This document shows, piece by piece, positions 15,029 through 24,088 of a stretch of 64,000 nt of DNA. The translations under genes and the position numbers were made by a program. Each line of letters begins with the position of its first letter. Position 1 is the first letter of the stretch. Source of the stretch: Flavobacteriales bacterium (lineage in GTDB: Bacteria; Bacteroidota; Bacteroidia; Flavobacteriales_D; Crocinitomicaceae); contig JADFAL010000001.1 in NCBI GenBank assembly GCA_015665275.1, positions 35,697-99,696 on the forward strand, given 5' to 3'. The notes below the pieces were generated by a model that was not told the origin of the DNA, made no database searches, and was given only the letters and a program-made list of their open reading frames with translations.

Positions 15029-16345
15029 TTATTGTTTTTCCAATTTCTGGCGGCTTATGTTGCCTTCGGTATCTACTACCTGAATTAGGTAAACGCCTTT
15101 TTTCAAGTGCTCAAGATTTACGCTTCCGTTTAGACTTATTTGGCTGTGTACAATTTTACCAGTCATGTCCATAACTTCTAACAAATCCAATTGAGCATCT
15201 CCACTGAAATTGACTTCGGATGCAAATGGGTTCGGTCCGATGGCAATATTGTTGGCTAGCTCATCTATGCTTGCATTGAATTGCGTGTTTTCAAAAAACC
15301 AAAGACTTCCATAATAACCAGACCCAAGAACGTCAAAATCACCATCGTTATCAATGTCTACAAATTCAGGAAAAATAAAGTCTGACACATTATCGATGAG
15401 TCCAAAAGGGTTTACCTGAGGAGCTGCGAACGCTGGGTTTTGCGCCGTTCCAGTATTTTCGTAAAAGGCAAAGGTTCCATAGTTTTCAGCAGTAAGTACG
15501 TCGTAGTCTCCATCTCCATCAATGTCTGCAACTGTCGGGTTTTGAAAATAGGCCGCGTTCGCCGTAATACCAAACGGACTTGTTACTTGAGCTGCAAACG
15601 CTGGATTTTGTGCTGTCCCTGTGTTTTCGTAATAAACTACCGCTGGTCCTACACCGTATGCAATGGAGCCGGAAATGATATCAAAATCACCGTCATCGTC
15701 CAAATCAACAAAGCTTGGCATGTCAAGAATCGAAGAGTTTGAATTCAAGCCAAATGGATTCGCCTGAGCCGCTGCAAATGAAGGGTTTGTGGCGGTTCCA
15801 GTGTTTTCAAAGTACACCAAATCACCGTAATACTCGCCAACTAAAACATCGATGTCTCCATCATCATCTAAATCGGCAGTAGTAATAAATGCGTAATAAT
15901 AGGTACTTGAAAGCCCAAATGGGTTGGTTTGAGAAGGTCCAAAAGCAGGACTGCTGGCAGTGCCAGTATTTTCAACATACTGGATAGCACCATAATATCC
16001 GCCCATTAACAAATCGTAGTCTCCATCTCCGTCTAAATCTGCAACTCCAAAGCCTCCGATATAAGAAGTGGAGTCTATCGCGAAGCCAAAAGGGTTTTCA
16101 ATGGGAGCAGCAAATTGCTGCGCGTTTACAGCACCGCTAAATCCGAATACGATGGCAAGCGCTCCAAGTTTGTGTGCTAGTTGTCGAGTTGATAGAACAC
16201 CACGAAGATTGCTAATTAACACTGCAATTTTTTGTCGGATTGTATCCACAAATGCTTTTGGTTGACGCGCTTTCATCGCCTGTTTCATCTCTTTGATCAG
16301 TCGGTCTAATTGACGGACTTTTCTAGAATGGTAGTTATGTTTCAT
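15029..16345 (-). CDS. FG-GAP/VCBS-repeat T9SS protein with basic pre-signal region (paralog B)
   Basis: 438 residues, paralog of 7492-8790. A basic amphipathic region (SRKVRQLDRLIKEMKQAMKA, residues about 7-26, on to about 58) precedes the hydrophobic segment ALAIVFGFSGAVNAQ. Five FG-GAP/VCBS repeats follow, with DxDxDG-type calcium loops (DLDGDGDYDLL, DLDDDGDIDVL, DIDGDGDYDVL, DIDNDGDFDVL), each followed by VYYENTGTA..NPFG. The C-terminal 70 residues (IGPNPFASEV to RQKLEKQ) are a T9SS type A sorting domain. The first repeats are nearly identical between the two paralogs (ENPFGF.IDSTSYIGG..). It has its own terminator. A surface propeller adhesin or glycan carrier is plausible. Confidence 0.86.
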   Translation of the reverse strand: MKHNYHSRKVRQLDRLIKEMKQAMKARQPKAFVDTIRQKIAVLISNLRGVLSTRQLAHKLGALAIVFGFSGAVNAQQFAAPIENPFGFAIDSTSYIGGFGVADLDGDGDYDLLMGGYYGAIQYVENTGTASSPAFGPSQTNPFGLSSTYYYAFITTADLDDDGDIDVLVGEYYGDLVYFENTGTATNPSFAAAQANPFGLNSNSSILDMPSFVDLDDDGDFDIISGSIAYGVGPAVVYYENTGTAQNPAFAAQVTSPFGITANAAYFQNPTVADIDGDGDYDVLTAENYGTFAFYENTGTAQNPAFAAPQVNPFGLIDNVSDFIFPEFVDIDNDGDFDVLGSGYYGSLWFFENTQFNASIDELANNIAIGPNPFASEVNFSGDAQLDLLEVMDMTGKIVHSQISLNGSVNLEHLKKGVYLIQVVDTEGNISRQKLEKQ

Positions 16346-16365
16346 ATTTAGGGTTTGTTGCTAAA

Positions 16366-17439
16366 TTACGAATGTTTTGCCCAAAACGTTGAGTTCGGAA
16401 TGGAAATCCCCATCTTATGTTCAGGTTTTAAGGTGTTTAGAATGTTTGGTCGCAGTTTATTAGCGAGCACATGAACGTCATAAATTTCATCCAAAGAAGT
16501 TTGGTACGAAATCTTCCCAGCAATACTGGCAGTTGGTAAATGTACTATCACGATTCCGGCTTCGTTGGCGTCTTCTGCAAAGTCTAATTTCGCAAATGTT
16601 GATGAATTTTTACGAAGTTTTGATAGTCCAATGAAGAGATAGTCTTGGTACAAATCCATTCCACGAACAAACCCGCCCACTTGAATTACAGTTTCGTACG
16701 TTCCATTTTCAGTATCTACTTTGATCAATTCCCCAGTCGCAGAAAGAAGGCAATACAGCTCTCCGTTGTAAATTCGCGGCGAATGCGGCATGGCTAATCC
16801 GTCAACGATAACTTCATTGGTTGTGACGTCCATGATCACTCCCGTTTTGGTAATGTTTTCTCGCCAACTTTGTGTTGTGTTTCCCGTGTTGAATGCCGTT
16901 GCATATTTTGGTAACCCGTCTTGCATCGCCATTCCATTCAAATGACAACGATCTTCAGAGACAATACGATCAACAAACCAGGGCTGCCAATAGGGAGTAA
17001 AGTTGTAATCGTCATCGAGTGAGATTATGCAAGAGAACAAAGTATTTATTGCGTAGAGTTTTCCGTCTTTTCCAAAATTGAGATCGTGAATATCTACTTG
17101 ACCCGTGTGGTAGGTCAGGCGAGGCATGTATAAGGCATCGTATTTCTGCGGGGCTGGCGGATAAAAGGCGGCTAAATCTTTTGAATTGGAAAATACTTGA
17201 ACAGTATCTTTACAAGCTAAGGCTAATTTGTCTTTTTTCTTATCCTGTGCAATTCCCATAGGCTTGTCGAACGTCCGTGGAAGTTGAACGATTGAATGTT
17301 CGTCTTTTGGTGAAATAAACACCAATTTTCCGGCCTGATATGTGGTGATTGCCAAGGTGCAACCAAGTCGCGTGAGCAACTCAGGAACTTGCGAAGTATA
17401 TTGACAGGCGAAGGGCGCTAAAGATGGATCAGGTTGCAT
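16366..17439 (-). CDS. TIGR03032-family protein
   Basis: 357 residues, cytoplasmic (no signal peptide), probably a beta-propeller. It matches the TIGR03032/DUF4915 family I recall by its opening FACQYTSQVPELLTRLGCTLAITTYQAGKLV, then DKPMGIAQ, HDLNFG.DGKLYAINTLFSC, DRCHLNGMAMQDGLPKYATAFN, GLAMPHSPR and GFVRGMD.YQDYLFIGLSKLR. The function of the family is not known to me beyond frequent occurrence near surface-polysaccharide and TPR genes. It ends 20 bases before VCBS paralog B on the same strand, so the two may be co-transcribed. Confidence 0.8.
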   Translation of the reverse strand: MQPDPSLAPFACQYTSQVPELLTRLGCTLAITTYQAGKLVFISPKDEHSIVQLPRTFDKPMGIAQDKKKDKLALACKDTVQVFSNSKDLAAFYPPAPQKYDALYMPRLTYHTGQVDIHDLNFGKDGKLYAINTLFSCIISLDDDYNFTPYWQPWFVDRIVSEDRCHLNGMAMQDGLPKYATAFNTGNTTQSWRENITKTGVIMDVTTNEVIVDGLAMPHSPRIYNGELYCLLSATGELIKVDTENGTYETVIQVGGFVRGMDLYQDYLFIGLSKLRKNSSTFAKLDFAEDANEAGIVIVHLPTASIAGKISYQTSLDEIYDVHVLANKLRPNILNTLKPEHKMGISIPNSTFWAKHS

Positions 17440-17489
17440 GTTGTTTATATTATTGAAATCGAAGTTAGGTAAAAATGCTATTCATACAA

Positions 17490-17550
17490 AGTGCACATCG
17501 ACAGGCTCAGCGTACTTTGCCGTTTTTAGCGTACTTGAGCTGAACACGTG
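17490..17550. repeat. Imperfect intergenic inverted repeat
   Basis: The arms CAGGCTCAGCGTAC and GCGTACTTGAGCTG form an imperfect dyad around TTTGCCGTTTTTA, flanked by GTGCAC and CACGTG. The TCGACAGGCTCAGCG-type core resembles a short intergenic element scattered through many Bacteroidota genomes (from memory). It lies between the convergent-side end of ftsE and the start of the TIGR03032 gene; no coding potential is seen. Confidence 0.45.
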
Positions 17551-17596
17551 CGATTCGGGTAGATGCTAAAGTTTTACGGGGGATTGTGTCTATTGT

Positions 17597-18310
17597 CTAC
17601 TCTGTGGTAAACGGTGTAAACGGATCAAATTGCTGCATTGTATTGACTTCTTTCACCGTTCCGTCGCCAACGCGCAGAATGCGACCGGGGTACTTTTCAA
17701 CCATACTCATATCGTGGGTTGCCATTAAAATTGCGGTGTTTTTCTCCTTAAGAATAGCAAGGAGCAAGCGCATGATTTCCTCGGAGGTTTCTGGGTCCAA
17801 ATTACCGGTAGGCTCATCGGCCAAAATCAACTTCGGATCATTGATTAAGGATCGGGCGATCGCAACTCGCTGTTGTTCCCCTCCTGAAAGAGCGAAGGGC
17901 ATTGCGTTCAATTTATCTTCCACTCCCACCAATTGCAGCACCTCTTTAGCGCGCTTATCCATTGCTTTTTTGTCCTTCCAACCCGATGCCCCCATCACAA
18001 AACGTAAGTTTTGAAGCACAGACCGATCGGTCAATAACTGAAAATCTTGGAAGACAATACCAAGAGAACGCCGAAGGCTGGGGATGTCTTTTTTACGGAG
18101 CGCGTTGAGGTCAAAACCCGCCACACTTCCTGTTCCGTCGGAGAGGCGTAAATCGCCATACAAAGTCTTTAACAGACTGCTTTTCCCGCTTCCTGTCTTA
18201 CCAATCAAATACACAAATTGGTTGTCTGTGATTTCGATGTTGATTTCCGACAAAACAGTAACGTTATTCTGTTGGATTACACCGTTTTTTATTTCGATAA
18301 CATTGCTCAC
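17597..18310 (-). CDS. ftsE: FtsE-like cell-division ABC transporter ATP-binding protein
   Basis: About 237 residues from the GTG at 18310 (MSNVIEIKNG); the frame stays open to a GTG at 18349. Walker A is GKTGSGKS, the ABC signature LSGGEQQ, and Walker B LILADEPTGNLDP, then the H-loop ATHD. PSLRRSLGIVFQDFQLL is the FtsE/LolD-type Q-loop region. FtsE works with the permease FtsX, which is not here, to activate peptidoglycan hydrolases at the division site. A -7-like TATGTTTA box at 18362-18369 would put transcription start near 18355, which favours the later start. It is divergent from the TPR gene. Confidence 0.85.
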   Translation of the reverse strand: MSNVIEIKNGVIQQNNVTVLSEINIEITDNQFVYLIGKTGSGKSSLLKTLYGDLRLSDGTGSVAGFDLNALRKKDIPSLRRSLGIVFQDFQLLTDRSVLQNLRFVMGASGWKDKKAMDKRAKEVLQLVGVEDKLNAMPFALSGGEQQRVAIARSLINDPKLILADEPTGNLDPETSEEIMRLLLAILKEKNTAILMATHDMSMVEKYPGRILRVGDGTVKEVNTMQQFDPFTPFTTE

Positions 18311-18470
18311 AGGAAATGGATTTGTACGTAAAAGTCCGAATTTCGGCACGTAGTTTGCCTTTAAACATAGAAATAATCTTAACAGATTTCCGTTTAAAAC
18401 TTTTAAACAGTCTCTCCAAACACCGAATCGAGTAAGGTTACTTTTACTTGATTAACAAAAGCAGCAGCCT

Positions 18471-21400
18471 ATGAACAAATTGCTCTTTATCGCTATCCTG
18501 TTTTTATCCTGTCAGGCCTATGCTCAGACCTCGGAAAAATACAATAGCGAATATGCCAATTTTTACCGTGCAGAAGAACTCTTTGAGAAAGAGCAATACG
18601 GAGCTGCGCGCAAGGAATTCCGAATTTTTATGGATGGTTTTCCGGAAGTCAACGATCCGATGTACATCAAAGCTTCGTATTACGAAGCGATTTCCGCGTT
18701 GAACCTTTACAACAACGACGCCGAGCGTTTGTTGCTGACATTTCTGAAGAATTATCCGGAAAGCATTTACCGTACAGACATTTATTTCCGACTTGGGAAG
18801 CATTATTACTATCGCAAGAAGTGGGACGATGCCTTGGCGTGGTTCAACAAGTTGAGCATTCAGGACGTTCCAGAAGAAAATCGCGACGAATTCTATTTCA
18901 AACTGGGATACGCGAATTTCAAAGAAGACAATATTGAAGCAGCTCGAAATGCATTCGTGGAAATCAAGGATGGAGATTCGAAGTATTCTGCACCGGCTTT
19001 GTACTACTATTCACACATCGCCTACCAAAACGAAAATTACCAACTGGCTCTCGAGGGCTTCCTGAAGTTAGAGGATCATGAAAGCTTTGGAAAATTGGTG
19101 CCGTACTACATTGCTCAAATTTATTACCTCCAAGGGAAATACGCTTTAGTGACGCAATATGCCAAGAAGATTTCTGGTTCTGATGGAATCATGGACGACA
19201 AGGCAATCAACCAACTTATTGGAGACGCTTACTATCGCACCAATCGGTATGATGAAGCGGTGCCTTATCTAGAGAAGTACAACGCATCCACGAAAACAAC
19301 CAGAGAAGAAGATTACCGACTGGGTTACGCTTACTTTAAAAGTGGCAATTACGAGAATGCGGTTTCTATGTTTGATCGCGTGAAAGGCGTGGAAGACAGC
19401 CTAGGTCAAATTGCGTATTACCACATTGGACAGTCCATGTTGAAATTGGACAACAAAGTATCAGCACGATCCGCATTTGAAGGGGCGGCATTTATTGATG
19501 CAGACCCAGTAGTTCAGGAAGATGCACTTTTCAACTATGCCATTCTTTCGTATGAGTTGGACATCAACCCGTACGATGAGGCAGTAGAAGCTTTTGAATT
19601 GTACTTGGATCGTTATCCGAACTCATTGCGTAAAGACGACATCTACCAGTACCTCGTGAATGTTTATTTGAGTACGAATAATTATTCAAAGGCATTGGCG
19701 TCATTGGACAAACTACCCAACAAGGATATCAAATTACGTCAGGCTTACCAGTTGATTTGTTTCAACCAAGGTGTCAGCATGTACCAGAGAAATGCTTGGG
19801 GTGATGCGATCAAGTCCTTTGAAAAAGTAGAAAGATATCCAGTAGATCCTGAAACTTCGGCACAAGCAAAGTACTGGATTGCCGATTCGTACTATCAAGC
19901 AAACAACTTCGAAAAGGCCATTGAGAACTATAATAAAGTAGGAACAATGCAAGGCGTGCCTTCAGGGTTGAAATCTGAGGCGAAGTACAATACTGGGTAT
20001 AGCTATTGGAAGATTGGGGAAAGAGCCTTTACGGAAATGGAGAAGTACGAGCGAGGATCTTCTCCTTTTAAAGCGTGGAATAAGAAGCGTGAATCCGCCA
20101 TTGGAAGTGCGATTACCCAGTTTAACTTGTTCTTGCAATCGAATCCGGGAGGAGACCAGAAAAAGGCCGATGCCAACATGCGTATCGCCGACGGACATTT
20201 CGTATTGAAAGAAAATGCAAATGCCGTGAAATACTACAAGAAAGTAATTGACTTGCATGCGCAATACGAAGATCAGGCACTGTATTACATGGCATTGACC
20301 TATGGGTACATGGAAGGGAAATCGGCAGAGAAAGTGAGCAATCTTCTTACGATCATCAACAACTTCCCACAATCTCGATACATTCAAACTTCGGTATTGC
20401 AAGTAGCGAATACGTACAAATCAGATGAGGAGTATGACAAAGCATTGAAATACTTCAATAAGATTGTGATCGATTATCCAACTTCGATTGAAGTTCCTCG
20501 GGCCCGCATCAACATTGCTGACATTCACTTTAAACAAGGAAAGCCTGCTCAGGCTGAACAGGAATACCTTGCAGTAATGAACGAGTTCGGGTCAGATCAA
20601 ACCATTTGTACGGATGTAGCGAACGCCTTGAAGGACATGTATACGCAGACCAATCAATTGGATAAAATTGATGATTTAGCACAGTATCCATGTTTTGATA
20701 TCACAGACGACGAGAAGCAGAACCTGTATTACATTCCAGCGGTTCAGGCATATTTCGACTCAACTCTTTCCGTTCAGGCGCGCTACACAAAAGCGATTCC
20801 GAAGTTGGAAGAGTACTTGAACAAGTACCCTACCGGAAAATACAAAGATGAAATTCGATTCTACCTTGCCGAGGCACATTACGGACTTGGAGGTGAAGAC
20901 CAAGGAATTGTGGTCTATCAGGAACTGCTTTCCGGGCCGAATAACATTTATACAGAGTATTCAGCAGCACGCGTAGCGAGTTACTTCTTCAATAAGGACG
21001 ATTACATTCAGGCGATTCCATATTATAAAAGGCTTGAACAGATCTCGAAGGACCCAGAGAAACTCTCGAATGCTAAGCTCCGCTTGATGGTTTGTCATTA
21101 CAACTTAGAGAACTGGCAAAATGCAGCCTTGTATGCAGGAAAGGTGATTCAAGACGACACGTATCCAAGTAATGTATTGGAAGAAGCGCACTACATCCGG
21201 GCGAAGTCTAATTACAACCAAGAGTACTACATGGACGCAGCGGCATCGCTCTTCTGGTTGCGTGATAACCTAACGAGTGAAAGAGGTGCTGAGGCTAGAT
21301 TCTTGCTAGCAGAAATCAAGTTCAGAGATGGTGACATGGACGGAGCATTGTCAGAGATCGAAAACTTACTGAAGATGCGCCCTGCATACAACTACTGGAT

Positions 21401-21629
21401 TGCGAAAGCGATCATGCTTCGATCTAAAGTATATATGGCACAGGACAATTTGTTCCAAGCCGAGCAAGACCTGAAGTCGATCAGGCTGCACTACGGAAAT
21501 ACTACGGATGGAATATTAGACGAAGCGAATGCGCTTTGGGATGAACTCATGCAGTTGAAAGATGCTCCAAAGGACATCGAAGAGGAAGGAGAACGTGTAA
21601 TTGAAATAGACGGAGGCAATGGAAATTAA
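18471..21629 (+). CDS. Large exported TPR-repeat protein
   Basis: 1052 residues. A Sec signal peptide (LLFIAILFLSCQAYAQ) precedes an almost continuous solenoid of tetratricopeptide repeats, about 20 or more helical pairs. They carry classic pattern residues (A.YYEAISALNLYNNDAERLL, YYRKKWDDALAWFNKL, SAARVASYFFNKDDYIQAI). It is periplasmic or outer-membrane-associated. Its last 11 bases overlap the next gene, an outer-membrane barrel. This two-gene arrangement recurs in Bacteroidota (my recollection), and the TPR protein is probably the periplasmic partner of the barrel. The acidic C-terminal tail (DIEEEGERVIEIDGG) is disordered. Confidence 0.85.
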   Translation: MNKLLFIAILFLSCQAYAQTSEKYNSEYANFYRAEELFEKEQYGAARKEFRIFMDGFPEVNDPMYIKASYYEAISALNLYNNDAERLLLTFLKNYPESIYRTDIYFRLGKHYYYRKKWDDALAWFNKLSIQDVPEENRDEFYFKLGYANFKEDNIEAARNAFVEIKDGDSKYSAPALYYYSHIAYQNENYQLALEGFLKLEDHESFGKLVPYYIAQIYYLQGKYALVTQYAKKISGSDGIMDDKAINQLIGDAYYRTNRYDEAVPYLEKYNASTKTTREEDYRLGYAYFKSGNYENAVSMFDRVKGVEDSLGQIAYYHIGQSMLKLDNKVSARSAFEGAAFIDADPVVQEDALFNYAILSYELDINPYDEAVEAFELYLDRYPNSLRKDDIYQYLVNVYLSTNNYSKALASLDKLPNKDIKLRQAYQLICFNQGVSMYQRNAWGDAIKSFEKVERYPVDPETSAQAKYWIADSYYQANNFEKAIENYNKVGTMQGVPSGLKSEAKYNTGYSYWKIGERAFTEMEKYERGSSPFKAWNKKRESAIGSAITQFNLFLQSNPGGDQKKADANMRIADGHFVLKENANAVKYYKKVIDLHAQYEDQALYYMALTYGYMEGKSAEKVSNLLTIINNFPQSRYIQTSVLQVANTYKSDEEYDKALKYFNKIVIDYPTSIEVPRARINIADIHFKQGKPAQAEQEYLAVMNEFGSDQTICTDVANALKDMYTQTNQLDKIDDLAQYPCFDITDDEKQNLYYIPAVQAYFDSTLSVQARYTKAIPKLEEYLNKYPTGKYKDEIRFYLAEAHYGLGGEDQGIVVYQELLSGPNNIYTEYSAARVASYFFNKDDYIQAIPYYKRLEQISKDPEKLSNAKLRLMVCHYNLENWQNAALYAGKVIQDDTYPSNVLEEAHYIRAKSNYNQEYYMDAAASLFWLRDNLTSERGAEARFLLAEIKFRDGDMDGALSEIENLLKMRPAYNYWIAKAIMLRSKVYMAQDNLFQAEQDLKSIRLHYGNTTDGILDEANALWDELMQLKDAPKDIEEEGERVIEIDGGNGN

Positions 21630-23349
21630 AAAGAGCATATACACAGTATTGGCGCTATTGCTTTTCGGAACTGCAATGGCACAAGAAGAAACGGGATTAG
21701 GAAACGGAACCACTATTACGGGAACTGGAAGTAGACCTATTGAGCCTGCATACAGGTTAACTATTTCACCGAAGATTATTGATACAACCATCAATACGAA
21801 CGTAGTGGATTATCCACTGTTGAATTTGAAGCACGAAACGAGCACCGATGTAGGATTGATTAATCCAGCGGCCGTGAACATTAAAGACGTACTGTCACCG
21901 TTGTACAATACTTACGTAAAGGTGGGGCTGGGAACAGAGTTCATGCCGTTAGGAGAAATTTACTACGATTCCGACCGTTCACGTCGATTGATGTACGGAG
22001 GGCACTTGAAGCATTTGAGTTCATTCGGGAACATTTCTGGATATGCACCGGCACAATTCGACCGCACAGGAGTGAATTTGTACGGAGGGTTGAACGAGCG
22101 ACGTTACAGCCTGCGTGGAGATGTTCATTATAACAATCAAGGCTTGCATTATTACGCAATTCCTATTGATACGTTAATCAAGGATAGCATTGCACAACGT
22201 TACAGTGATTTCGGATTCTCGGGGTCGTTCAGTTCACACATCAAAGACAGTGCGAAATTGAATTATACCCTAGGATTGGCATATAACAACTTCCTATCCA
22301 AGAAACCATCTGTTGCAGAACGCAGCGATTGGAGAGCGCGCGAGAACTTCTTTGGAATCAACACGAACTGGATGTACCTGCACAAAGCGGAAACCTACAA
22401 TTTGGATTTCGACATCTTATACAACGGTTATAAGTATGGAGTGGAAGGCGATACAAATACCTACGCCTTAGATTCTGGACTCGTGAACAACAACACTATT
22501 GTAATTTTGAGTCCAAACGTGGTAACACGCTTGCAAAACGATCGATTCAAAGGAAAATTCGGGGCAAAGATAGCTTTCGATGCGAATAACGGAGTAAAAG
22601 CACGCATCTACCCAGACTTAGAGTTGAAGTACAGCATGTTCAACGACATTTTTATTCCTTACGTAGGATTAACAGGTGGATTGGAGCAAACGACCTTTAA
22701 AAGCATCACACGAGAGAATGCGTTCGTAGTGCCGAATATTGAGCTTCGAAATGAAAGCACGGCTATCGATTTCTTCTTCGGAATCAAAGGGTCGCTTTCA
22801 AGACGCATAGGCTTCAATGTAGGAGCAAGCTTTGCAAACGTTCGAAACACGCCATTATTCGTAACGGATACGTTGTACTCGCAGCGTAATGCATTCAATG
22901 TGATTTACGATACGATGAACGTTACAACCATTGAAGGATCGGTTTCATACCAGCAATCTGAGAAGTTGAAAATAGATGCCATCGGACGATTCAATTCGTA
23001 CTCTTTATTGAACAACAGTTACGCGTGGAACTTGCCTCAGTTGCAGGTAATCTTAAGAGGATCCTACAACCTATTCGATAAGTTCTTGATCAACCTTGAC
23101 TTGGACTTGGAAGGAGGTCGTAAAGGACTGGTTTACGAAGATGGACCGGGTGTAACGCTGGAAAATGGGCAATATATTGTGGACCTTGGATTTATCGCAG
23201 ATGCCAATCTTGGGTTAGAATATCGTTACAACAACCGTATTTCAGCGTTCTTGCAGTTCAACAATTTGGCAGCTCAGCAGTATCAAAGATGGGTACAGGC
23301 TCCCGTGCAGCAATTCCAAGTAATGGGCGGACTGACGTTTAAGTTTTAG
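21619..23349 (+). CDS. Outer-membrane beta-barrel protein (TonB-receptor-like barrel without plug)
   Basis: 576 residues. A signal peptide ends in TAMAQ, then come a Gly/Thr-rich linker, a short domain (residues 50-90) and a long run of alternating amphipathic strands with aromatic girdle residues. The last residue is Phe (GGLTFKF), the barrel-assembly signal. No plug or TonB box is recognised, so although such proteins are often called TonB-dependent receptors, this is probably a non-gated barrel. It overlaps the TPR gene and is translationally coupled to it. It is predicted to sit in the outer membrane; the cargo or role is unknown. Confidence 0.75.
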   Translation: MEIKKSIYTVLALLLFGTAMAQEETGLGNGTTITGTGSRPIEPAYRLTISPKIIDTTINTNVVDYPLLNLKHETSTDVGLINPAAVNIKDVLSPLYNTYVKVGLGTEFMPLGEIYYDSDRSRRLMYGGHLKHLSSFGNISGYAPAQFDRTGVNLYGGLNERRYSLRGDVHYNNQGLHYYAIPIDTLIKDSIAQRYSDFGFSGSFSSHIKDSAKLNYTLGLAYNNFLSKKPSVAERSDWRARENFFGINTNWMYLHKAETYNLDFDILYNGYKYGVEGDTNTYALDSGLVNNNTIVILSPNVVTRLQNDRFKGKFGAKIAFDANNGVKARIYPDLELKYSMFNDIFIPYVGLTGGLEQTTFKSITRENAFVVPNIELRNESTAIDFFFGIKGSLSRRIGFNVGASFANVRNTPLFVTDTLYSQRNAFNVIYDTMNVTTIEGSVSYQQSEKLKIDAIGRFNSYSLLNNSYAWNLPQLQVILRGSYNLFDKFLINLDLDLEGGRKGLVYEDGPGVTLENGQYIVDLGFIADANLGLEYRYNNRISAFLQFNNLAAQQYQRWVQAPVQQFQVMGGLTFKF

Positions 23350-23430
23350 AAGTATAACCGCAAGGGGCGCTAAGAACGCAAGGATTCTTGAGGAAATCTT
23401 TGGTTTTAACTTCAGCTCGTTTTTAAACGG

Positions 23431-23469
23431 CTTGATTTCTAGTGCCTCAGTCTGCGGTTGAAGTCAAGC
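23431..23469 (+). repeat. Short palindromic intergenic repeat, copy A
   Basis: The ends CTTGATTTC and GAAGTCAAG are inverted repeats with one mismatch, around TAGTGCCTCAGTCTGCGGTT. Copy B at 24049-24083 shares CTTGA.TTC.AG.GC.TCAGTCTG.G.T.GAAGT in the same orientation. The two copies bracket the membrane-protein gene 23503-24027. Confidence 0.6.
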
Positions 23470-23502
23470 GGGCTAACGGTATTTTCATCAAGGACAATGA
23501 GC

Positions 23503-24027
23503 CTATCGAGTTGGGGGCTGGTGAGAGGAGGCATCCAACTTTTTTCTATTAGACAAGAGAATCAACTCGATAATAAACCCTAGTGAAAGCACCATCCAAG
23601 ATAACATCATAGCTATTACGGCTCCTGCAAGGTGTTCAGCGCGCATAACAACTTGAAGTCCCACAAGAGCACCACCTAAAAGAAGTATCAATCGGTGCCC
23701 ACGTGTTCTTCCTTTTATCAAATCAATAATTTCCGCAATAAGCCAAACGATTCCAATCAAGAAGAGTAAATAATATACGAGGGGATCAAAAGTCACTCCT
23801 GAAGCGAAAGAAATACTCAATCCACACCAAAAAACGATTAACAAGCATTTAATGGTATCTGTATATCGGATGTTTGATTTACTCCAATAGCGAATGGCAT
23901 AACTAATAGCCACTAAACCAAAGCCAATCTGGTAGGGAACGCGCATCCCTCTAGGAATGCAAATAACAAGTGAAAGCACCAAATACAGACAACTTATAGG
24001 AAGCAGAAAAGGAATGAGTTTTTTCAA
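23503..24027 (-). CDS. Polytopic membrane protein of unknown function
   Basis: About 174 residues from the TTG at 24027 (MKKLIPFLLPISC). The frame is open to an ATG at 24123, but that longer start would put repeat copy B and the end of the upstream gene into the coding region, so I reject it. There are about five hydrophobic helices (CLYLVLSLVIC, GFGLVAISYAI, CLLIVFWCGLSISF, YYLLFLIGIVWLIAEII, AVIAMMLSWMVLSLGFII) and a basic cytoplasmic loop between helices 4 and 5. I do not recognise the family. It is flanked on both sides by copies of a short palindromic repeat, consistent with a gene inserted or mobilised between repeats. Confidence 0.6.
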   Translation of the reverse strand: MKKLIPFLLPISCLYLVLSLVICIPRGMRVPYQIGFGLVAISYAIRYWSKSNIRYTDTIKCLLIVFWCGLSISFASGVTFDPLVYYLLFLIGIVWLIAEIIDLIKGRTRGHRLILLLGGALVGLQVVMRAEHLAGAVIAMMLSWMVLSLGFIIELILLSNRKKLDASSHQPPTR

Positions 24028-24048
24028 TTTTGATTTGCTTCTATAGCG

Positions 24049-24083
24049 CTTGACTTCGAGAGCTTCAGTCTGTGCTCGAAGTG
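24049..24083 (+). repeat. Short palindromic intergenic repeat, copy B
   Basis: CTTGACTTC and GCTCGAAGTG flank GAGAGCTTCAGTCTGT. It aligns with copy A at 23431-23469 over about 35 bases with some nine differences. It lies directly after the stop of the BNR-type gene. A weaker third relative (CTTCAGC..GACGTCAGTCTGAGC) is at 27378-27410. Confidence 0.6.
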
Positions 24084-24088
24084 TACTT

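Noticed and set aside
21619..23349. Barrel protein as a TonB-dependent receptor
   Set aside because: No plug domain or TonB box is visible; only the barrel part is supported.
23350..23430. Sequence with CCGCAAGGGGCGCTAAGAACGC-like text after the outer-membrane barrel
   Set aside because: It resembles degenerate intergenic filler repeated in many Bacteroidota genomes. With a single copy here I could not show a structure or function.
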